A stretch of DNA of 64,000 nt from Sipunculus nudus (lineage: Eukaryota > Annelida > Sipuncula > Golfingiida > Sipunculidae). Of the stretch, positions 57,293 to 64,000 are shown one piece after another. The first letter of the stretch is position 1. Each line of letters begins with the position of its first letter. The position numbers and the translations under genes were made by a program. Below the pieces are notes generated by a model. The model was not told the DNA's origin, did not search any database, and saw only the letters and a list, made by a program, of their open reading frames with translations. Location: contig CM049307.1 in the NCBI GenBank assembly GCA_026874595.1, positions 73,384,643-73,448,642 of the forward strand, in the 5' to 3' direction.

Positions 57293-59391
57293 TTTTAGCA
57301 AACCTGTGAGCTTATGCGATGGCCCAGCGTCGTCCGTCCGCCGTCAGCCGTCCGCCGTCATGTGAACTGCTGCACCCTCATTTTTGGTTGACCTCTGACC
57401 TTTCCTTGCTGCCCAGTGTCCATTTGTGCGTCTGTTTCCACACATAAACCCACATATCTCCGGAACTGTTTGACTGATCAGGCTAAAATATTGCATAAAT
57501 GTAGCCCTTTGATAGCTTTATAACATACACAAAAAAATGGTGGCGCCACCTGCAACCATTTATGCACAGCATCAATCTGTTGATCTGCCTTGGGATAAAA
57601 TCACTCATATCTCTGCAGTGGTTTGACTTATCCACCTGAAATTTTGCAGGTTTATACATCCTGGACAGCTTTCTCGATTTTATGACAGGTGGCGCCACCT
57701 ACATTCACGTTTACTCTGTGGACATCCAAGCTCATAGTTGGGAACCGTTTGACCGATTGGGCCAAAATTTTGCTTGTGTATAGATCTCACATAGCTCTTC
57801 TTCATAGACAAAACTGGTGGCGCCACCTGCAAACGCTTATGCACAGCATCAATCTGTTGATCTGCCTTGGGATAAAATCACTCATATCTCAGCAGTGGTT
57901 TGATTTATCCACCTGAAATTTTGCAGGTTTATACATCCTGGACAGCTTTCTCAATTTTATGACAGGTGGCGCCACCTACATTCATGTTTACTCTGCAGAC
58001 ATCCAAGCTCATATCTTGGGAACTGTTTGACTGATTGGGCCAAAATTTTGCATGTGTATAGATTTTACATAGCTCTTCATCATAGGCAAAACTGGTGGCG
58101 CCATCTGCAACCACTTATGCACAGCGTCCATCTGTTGATCTGCCTTTGGATAAAATCACTCATATTTCAGCAGTGGTTTGACTTATCCACCTGAAATTTT
58201 GCAGGTTTATACATCATGGACAACTTTCTCCATTTATATCAGGTGGCGCCACCTACATTAGCATTTACTCTGCAGACATCCAAGCTCATATCTAGGGAAC
58301 CATTTGACTGATTGGGCCAAAATTTTGCATGTGTATAGATCTTACATAGCTCTTCATCATAGGCAAAACTGGTGGCGCCAACTGCAACCGCTTATGCACA
58401 GCATCAATCTGTTGATCTGCCTTGGGCCTTGGTTTGATTTATCCACCTGAAATTTTGCAGGTTTATACATCCTGGACAGCTTTCTCCATTTTATGACAGG
58501 TGGCGCCACCTACATTCACGTTTACTCTGCAGACATCCAAGTTCATATCTCGGGAACCGTTTGAACGATTGGGCCAAAATTTTGCTTGTCTATAGATCTC
58601 ACATAGCTCTTTATCATAGACAAAACTGGTGGCGCCACCTGCAACCGCTTATGCACAGCATCAATCTGTTGATCTGCCTTGGGATAAAATCACTCATATC
58701 TCAGCAGTGGTTTGACTTATCCACCTGAAATTTTGCAGGTTTATACATCCTGGACAGCTTTCTCAATTTTATGACAGGTGGCGCCACCTACATTCACGTT
58801 TACTCTGCAGACATCCAAGCTCATATCTCGATACCGGTTGACCGATTGGGCAAAAATTTTGCATGTGTATAGATCTCACATAGCTCTTCATCATAGACAA
58901 AACTGGTGGCGCCACCTGCAATCGCTTTTGCACAGCATCAATCTGTTAATCTGCCTTTGGATAAAATCACTCATATCTCAGCAGTGGTTTGACTTATCCA
59001 CCTGAAATTTTGCAGGTTTATACATCCAGTACAATTTCTTGATTTTATGACAGGTGGCACCACCTACATTCACGTTTAAGCTGCAGACATCCATGCTAAT
59101 ATGCAACACACCACGCTCTGTTCCCCTTGCCACTTAATCCATGCCTCACTTCACCCGTCCCACTCTGATTTCTGCGGATACACATAGTGGCTTGTTGACT
59201 ACCCATATTCTGGTTTTAAAATGTCATAGTCCGAAACTTGCAGTTCAGAAACATCCATTTTGCTGAAATAATAATGACTAAGGTAGATATGCAGGACTTA
59301 GGAGGATCAATATTAAATTTTAAAAATAAACCTCCATTCATACTCCTAAACTTTGCACAGGTTCGCATTAGGCCTGTAGGCCTTGTTTATT
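57293..59391 (-). mobile_element. Family-A higher-order array inside a family-F element
   Basis: Outer ends: left tttttagcaaacctgtgagc followed by 'gtcgtccgtccgccgtc'; right 'cacaggttcgcattaggcct'. The same ends bound 59808-62706. Inside is the most regular family-A array. GGTGGCGCCACC-type borders start at 57539, 57688, 57816, 57965, 58094, 58242, 58371, 58499, 58628, 58777, 58905 and 59053. Spacings alternate 149 and 128 bp, apart from one 128 where 149 is expected (a deletion near 58428). The family-A outer end (tgcggatacacatagtggct) lies at about 59173. The putative exon at 59504-59602 lies between the two family-F elements. Confidence 0.8.
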
Positions 59392-59503
59392 CTAAAAGTT
59401 GACAGAAAATATAAGTTTTCAGTGGGAAACTGTCTCAATAAGATATTAAAAAAAAATATAAATATTTTTTACATTTATTTTGTGGAGCTGTCCTGGTGGC
59501 AAG

Positions 59504-59602
59504 AAATTCATACCCCGTAATGTTTACCTTGAAGACCTGGTCAGTGATGATGTTTACATTGTGAACCGGAATGAGAGGCAAGGGCATTTAGGTTTTCCAT
59601 GA
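59504..59602 (+). CDS. Possible last exon of the lysine-rich protein
   Basis: A short open stretch between repeats encodes KFIPRNVYLEDLVSDDVYIV, then NRNERQGHLGFP and stop. Phase 0 would fit exon 4 if GGCAAG is the acceptor, but that acceptor is poor (a GTGGAG upstream would need another phase). Composition looks coding. Confidence 0.35.
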   Translation, partial: KFIPRNVYLEDLVSDDVYIVNRNERQGHLGFP

Positions 59603-59807
59603 TAATTGTCTGGATTCTATCGTTGGACGTATAAAGAATAGGTTGATGTGAGGAACACATGAAAGATTTATTAAATGTACGTTGCAAGGAAACTGTTCCT
59701 GAAGAAAGAAACAGAAATATGCATACCTCGTAAGTAGCAGAAGCTGACCCAGCAGGACTCCATGCAGAGGGTCCATATCCTATTTTCAGTCACCGCAACC
59801 TTTTTTT

Positions 59808-62706
59808 AGCTAACCTGTGAGCTTATACGATGGTGTGGCGTCGTCCAGCATCCGACGTCCGGCGTCTGTACATTAACCCATACTATCTTGGAAACGGCAA
59901 GAATTAGCATCACAAAATTTTATGCATAAAATTAGTCATCTAAAAAACTCTATCGGATTTTGCTTATTTTTTGGCTAACTGCATTTTCTTAGATTTTATA
60001 GGAAAAAAAGCTAAAAAAGCTTAAAAAATCTTCATCTCCGAATCTGTTCAGCCAAATTGTCCAGTATTTTACAGAAATGATTCCTGGAACAATCTCTCTC
60101 AATTTTTTTCGAATGGTTTAAGTTCAGTGATTTTTGGCCAAGTTACAGGTTCCAAGTTGAACTTAGTCATCTGTCCAAAAAAGCATACTTAAATTTCAGT
60201 CTCAGAAATGGCTTGAGCTATCATCACCAAATTTTATGCCAATGTTGGTCACATGAGTCATATCTGAAATTGAGGTATTGGTGGCGCCACCTGCATCGGC
60301 CTTTTTTGTACGGGGGTCATCAGTGCCCGTATCATACTGACAGCTACAAATAACTTCTTCTCTGAAATGAAATGGCCAAATTGTTTAATATCACACAGAA
60401 ATGATCCTAGGGTACTGCTTTCTGAAGTTTGTACAAATGGTCTCAGTTCAGTGACTTATGGCTAAGTTATGGGAAGCTGAATTTAGTCATATGCCATAAC
60501 AGCCCATTTCAGCTAAGTGGCTACAAAAATCTTCTTCTCAAAAATCACTGGGCCAAATTCTTAAATCTCACACATTAATTATCCTTATATGTTGATAATT
60601 CAAGTTTGTTCAAATGGTCTCAGTTCAGTGACTTTTGGCTGAGTTATGGGAAGCTGAATTTAGTCATATGCCATAACAGCCCATGTTAGCTAAGTGGCTA
60701 CAAAGAACTGCTTCTCTGCTCCCTGAATCATTCTTATAATAATTGTCTTTTATGGTTCCAAAAAATGAATTATGGCTGAATTATAAAGATTGAATTGAGT
60801 CATTTTACCATATATGTTAGCTGTGTGAAGCAGATACATCTAGCCTAGCACCAGTTTATCAGCATCCATTACATCATGCCTCTAGACATTTAGATTTCAG
60901 GTTATCTATGGAAAATATTGACAAGAATGTTTTTTAAAAGCTTTTAAAAAATGTAGATTTATGATATTACATATCATCTGAACACTTACTCATAATTTCT
61001 CAGGAATAGCAGGAGCTACCATCCCCAAATTTTATGCAATTATCTGTCACATATCAAATGTTGATGGATTAAGCTTATTTTTGCTATCTGCATTTACTTT
61101 GATTTTACAAGGAAAAAGCTGAAAAAAACTTTAAAAGTCTTCTTCCTGTTAACAGTCTAGCCAAATTGTTCAATATTTTACAGAAATGATCCCAGAGGCA
61201 AGCCCTCTCAAGTTTGTTCAATGGTTTGCATTTGATGAATTTTAGTGGTGTTACACGAATTAGAACAGTCATTTGGCTTATTAAGCATACTGACATAATA
61301 ATCTCAGAAATGACAGAACCCAGCATTACCAAGTATTGTGCATATTTTGGTCACATGACTCATATTTGAAGTTGCAGATTTTGTGGTGCCACCTACATTG
61401 ACCTTTTTTTTTATGGGCAAAAACCTCATAATTTTAGCCTCTTTCAGCTTAAAATGTTTATGATGAAACTGTCAAGTTGAATTGTTCAATTTTTCAAAAG
61501 AAATATCCTAGGACATGGTTCTTTCAGTCATATCAGAAAAGCTTAAGTTGGTCTTATGGCCATTATTATGTCTATTTCAAACTGAGGACTGCAAAACTGT
61601 TCTTCTACAAATTATTGTTTCAATTATAACTTCTGTAACATTGCACAAAAATTATACTTAGGTGGCCTTTGTTCAAGTTTACTTGAATGATTTTTGGCAG
61701 AATTATTGGACCTTTAACAGTGAAAGAACTGCATCTTTTGTTATTTTAGATATTTTGATAAAAAGTTTATGAATATGTCAGCTTAAAAAAAAGGCATTTT
61801 AGCCAAAGTCTTTCAGTATGTGTAAACAGATTTACCAACAGGCCAAGATTGTGTTTGTATCTTTAAATAGGTTGAGAAACTGCCAACTGTTTCAGATTTG
61901 GCAACAGATCAAGAATTCATTCAGTGCAGCCAGATATAGGTCAAGAGTTCAGTCAGTGCAGCCAGACTTAGGTCAAGAGTTCAGTCAGTGCAGCCAAGCA
62001 CAAGGCATGTGATCACCTCATGGGTGACATGTGAACACCTCATGGCCACCATGTGATCACCTCATGAATGTCATGCCCTTCAGGGCTGCATGTGGACTAC
62101 CAACTGTGTCAGATTATGCAACAGGTCAAGAGTTCACTGAATGCAGACAGGTCCAGGTCGAAAGTTCACTCAGTCTAGCCAGGTGCAGGTCATGAGTTCA
62201 CTTAGTGCAGTAGCCTGAGCCAGCTAGCAAATTTGTCACAGTTCACTCAGGGCAACTGCCTTTCTCACCTAAGCCTGGTCAGCCCCATGCATCAGACTCA
62301 AGGTAAGTTTGATGTATTGGCCTGATATTTTGACCTGTCTATGTTTCTTTGTTGGCTTTCTCGTTCACAAGACAGGTGTCGCCACCTACAATGGCTTTTG
62401 CACAGTTTATGTGCCTTCTTATTTCTACAGAGGAATTTGATATATCAGCCTAAAATTGGGCATATGTATATATCTCTGATAGCTTAGTTGTATACAAGAC
62501 TGGTGGTGCCAGCTACAATCATTTTTGTGTTGTGTGCACCCATGCCAGAATTTCAGCAGTGATGTTTGTGTAATTGTTTCTTATTCAAAATGTTAAGTAC
62601 TTGCATTGTTCATATACATGAGAAGTAATGGTCCAGCATTGAAGCATTATACCTGGTGTATTTCCCAATGCACAGGTTCCCACTAGGCCTGTAAGCCTTG
62701 TTTAAG
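59808..62706 (+). mobile_element. Family-F element, second copy
   Basis: Starts ttagctaacctgtgagctta and 'cgatggtgtggcgtcgtcc'; ends 'aggcctgtaagccttgttt'. Core of loosely tandem units with 'ctcagttcagtgacttttgg', 'agtcatatgccataaca' and 'ccaaattgttcaatat'. Isolated palindrome borders GGTGGCGCCACC (60278) and GGTGCCACC (61384) link it to family A. Near 61930-62200 is a separate short tandem repeat (ggtcaagagttcagtcagtg). No coding sequence. Confidence 0.65.
61920..62200 (+). repeat. Short tandem repeats within the family-F element
   Basis: Units 'aggtcaagagttcagtcagt' + 'gcagccag' (about 33 bp, three to five decaying copies), and 'atgtgatcacctcatgg' repeated three times at 62008-62060. Confidence 0.75.
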
Positions 62707-62740
62707 TATTAGATGTATATCCCAATTAGAGATTTTATTA

Positions 62741-62767
62741 TGCCCCCGCCACAAAGTGGCCGGGGCA
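62741..62767. repeat. GC-rich hairpin at repeat boundary
   Basis: TGCCCCCGCCAC-AAA-GTGGCCGGGGCA: 12-bp arms with one mismatch and a 3-nt loop. It marks the left end of the 180-bp array element. Confidence 0.85.
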
Positions 62768-64000
62768 TATAGTTTTACCCATGTCCGTCATTCAATCCTT
62801 CCGAAATCAAACAGTTGTACAGACTTTTTTTCGCAATGCCTGCAGATATTGGCCTGATTTGTGGTGTGTGGGCAGATATAGACCAGTTACAGATTGAGTT
62901 CGCGTTTCCTCCCGGTTGACCTACTTATGACCGTTTTACGGCTCCTTAGCTTAGAAAATTTCATGAAAAATAGAAATATTCATGACAGATACACATGTAC
63001 GGACTTTTTTCGCAATGCCTGCTGATATTGGCCTGATTTTTGGTGTGTGGGCAGATATAGACCAGTTACAGATCGAGTTCGCGTTTCGTCCCAGTTGACC
63101 TATTTAGACCATTTTACAGCTCCTGAACATTGAAAATTTCATGAAAAATATGAAATTTCTTGACAAATACAAATGTACAGACTTTTTTTTGCAATGCCTG
63201 CAGATATTGGCCTGATTTTTGGTGTGTCAGCAGATATTGACCAGTTACAGATCGCGTTCACGTTTCGTTCCAGTTGACCTTCTTTTGACTGTTTTACGGC
63301 TCCTAAACTTAGAAAATTTCATGAAAAATAGAAATTTTCATGACAAATACACTTGTACAGACTTTTCTTTGCAATACCTGCAGATATTGGCCTGATTTTT
63401 GGTGTGTGGGCAGATAATGACCAGTTACAGATCGAGTTCAAGTTTTGTCCCAGTTGACCTACTTTTGACTGTTTGACGGTGCTCTAACATAGAAAATTTC
63501 ATAAAAAAGTGCACATGTATGGACTTTTTTCGCAGTTCCTGCAGATACGGGCCTGATTTTTGTTGTGTAGGCAGATAATGACCAGTTACAGATCGAGTTC
63601 TTGTTTTGTCCCAGTTGACCTACTTTTGACCATTTGACTGCTCCTGAACATAGAAAGTTTTATGAAAAATAGAAATTTTCATAACAAATGCACATGTACT
63701 GACTTTTTTTCCTCAATGCCTGCAGATACCACCCTGATTTTTTATGTGTGGGCAGATAATGACAGTTACAGATCGAGTTCGCGTTTCGTCCCGGTTGACC
63801 TACTTTTGATTGTTTTACGGCTCCTACACATAGAAAATTACATGAAAGACAGAAATTTTTATGGAAAATACCCATGTATGGACTTTTTTTCACAATGCCT
63901 GCTTATACTGGCATGATTTTTGGTGTGTTGTAGATAATGACCCGTTACAGATCGAGTTTGCATTTTGCCCTTGTTGACATTCTTTTGACCATACGACACC
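62768..64000 (+). repeat. 180-bp tandem array, continues beyond window
   Basis: Units beginning ggacttttttcgcaatgcct at about 62822, 63001, 63180, 63360, 63522, 63701 and 63880. Period 179-180 bp, with one shorter (162 bp). Shared phrases: 'gcctgatttttggtgtgtg', 'gaccagttacagatcgagtt'. Cut by the window end. The two overlapping frames at 63660-63916 are artefacts. Confidence 0.9.

Noticed and set aside
57401..57420. Isolated 'tgacctctgacctttcc' in family-A/F elements as a nuclear-receptor site
   Set aside because: Half-sites are imperfect and spacing varies (also 48630, 54330); unlike the 52-53 kb array, there is no repeated composite site.

Overview
The window looks like nuclear DNA of an animal, most likely a mollusc and perhaps a bivalve. 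It is AT-rich, its genes are split by introns with GT/AG borders, and introns and intergenic DNA are full of LINE relics and tandem-core repeats. The repeats resemble the 'pearl'/Helentron-associated elements known from bivalves, with cores of about 130-150 bp between conserved ends. The mollusc call is inference from repeat style; the intron-exon genes are read directly.

Four gene loci can be supported. (1) 204-14565, minus: a complete six-exon gene for the mitochondrial peptidyl-tRNA hydrolase ICT1/MRPL58, with the GGQ motif, rebuilt exon by exon (204 aa). (2) 23502-37130, minus: a CapA/PGA_cap-family protein of bacterial type in two core exons plus a probable first exon, with a 10.9-kb intron. 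(3) 40563-57083, plus (perhaps to 59602): an unrecognised lysine-rich, probably nuclear protein in at least four phase-matched exons. (4) Inside the 15-kb intron of gene 3, on the opposite strand, lie three copies of an intronless 106-codon gene (43585-43905, 50494-50814, 55543-55863). Each has a TATA box about 100 bp upstream of the ATG. Each also has, exactly 48 nt after the stop codon, a 16-nt stem-loop that fits the replication-dependent histone mRNA 3'-end consensus. The protein is not a histone. This small family is the most unusual thing in the window.

Mobile DNA by region: a Rex1/L2-like LINE (about 1587-4815) sits in an ICT1 intron. Palindrome-core repeats (GGTGGCGCCACC, family A) lie at 6.2-10.7 kb, 27.3-28.9 kb, 31.5-32.2 kb, 48.5-49.4 kb, 54.2-55.0 kb and 57.3-59.2 kb. 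The big CapA intron holds a 16-bp minisatellite interrupted by a second LINE (itself interrupted) and by a 3.1-kb element whose core carries AGGTCA-type direct repeats. A 64-bp array abuts CapA exon 2. The host-gene intron has a 39-bp array beside the exon 3 donor, then a tandem segmental duplication (42588-49404 and 49405-55071) that copied the small gene. One duplicate shows the empty site of a 3.2-kb insertion present in the other. The right end (57.3-64 kb) is almost entirely repeats and finishes in a 180-bp tandem array.

Genes 1 and 2 run in the same direction, and gene 3 diverges from gene 2 across a 3.4-kb intergenic region. I see no tRNA, rRNA or CRISPR array.
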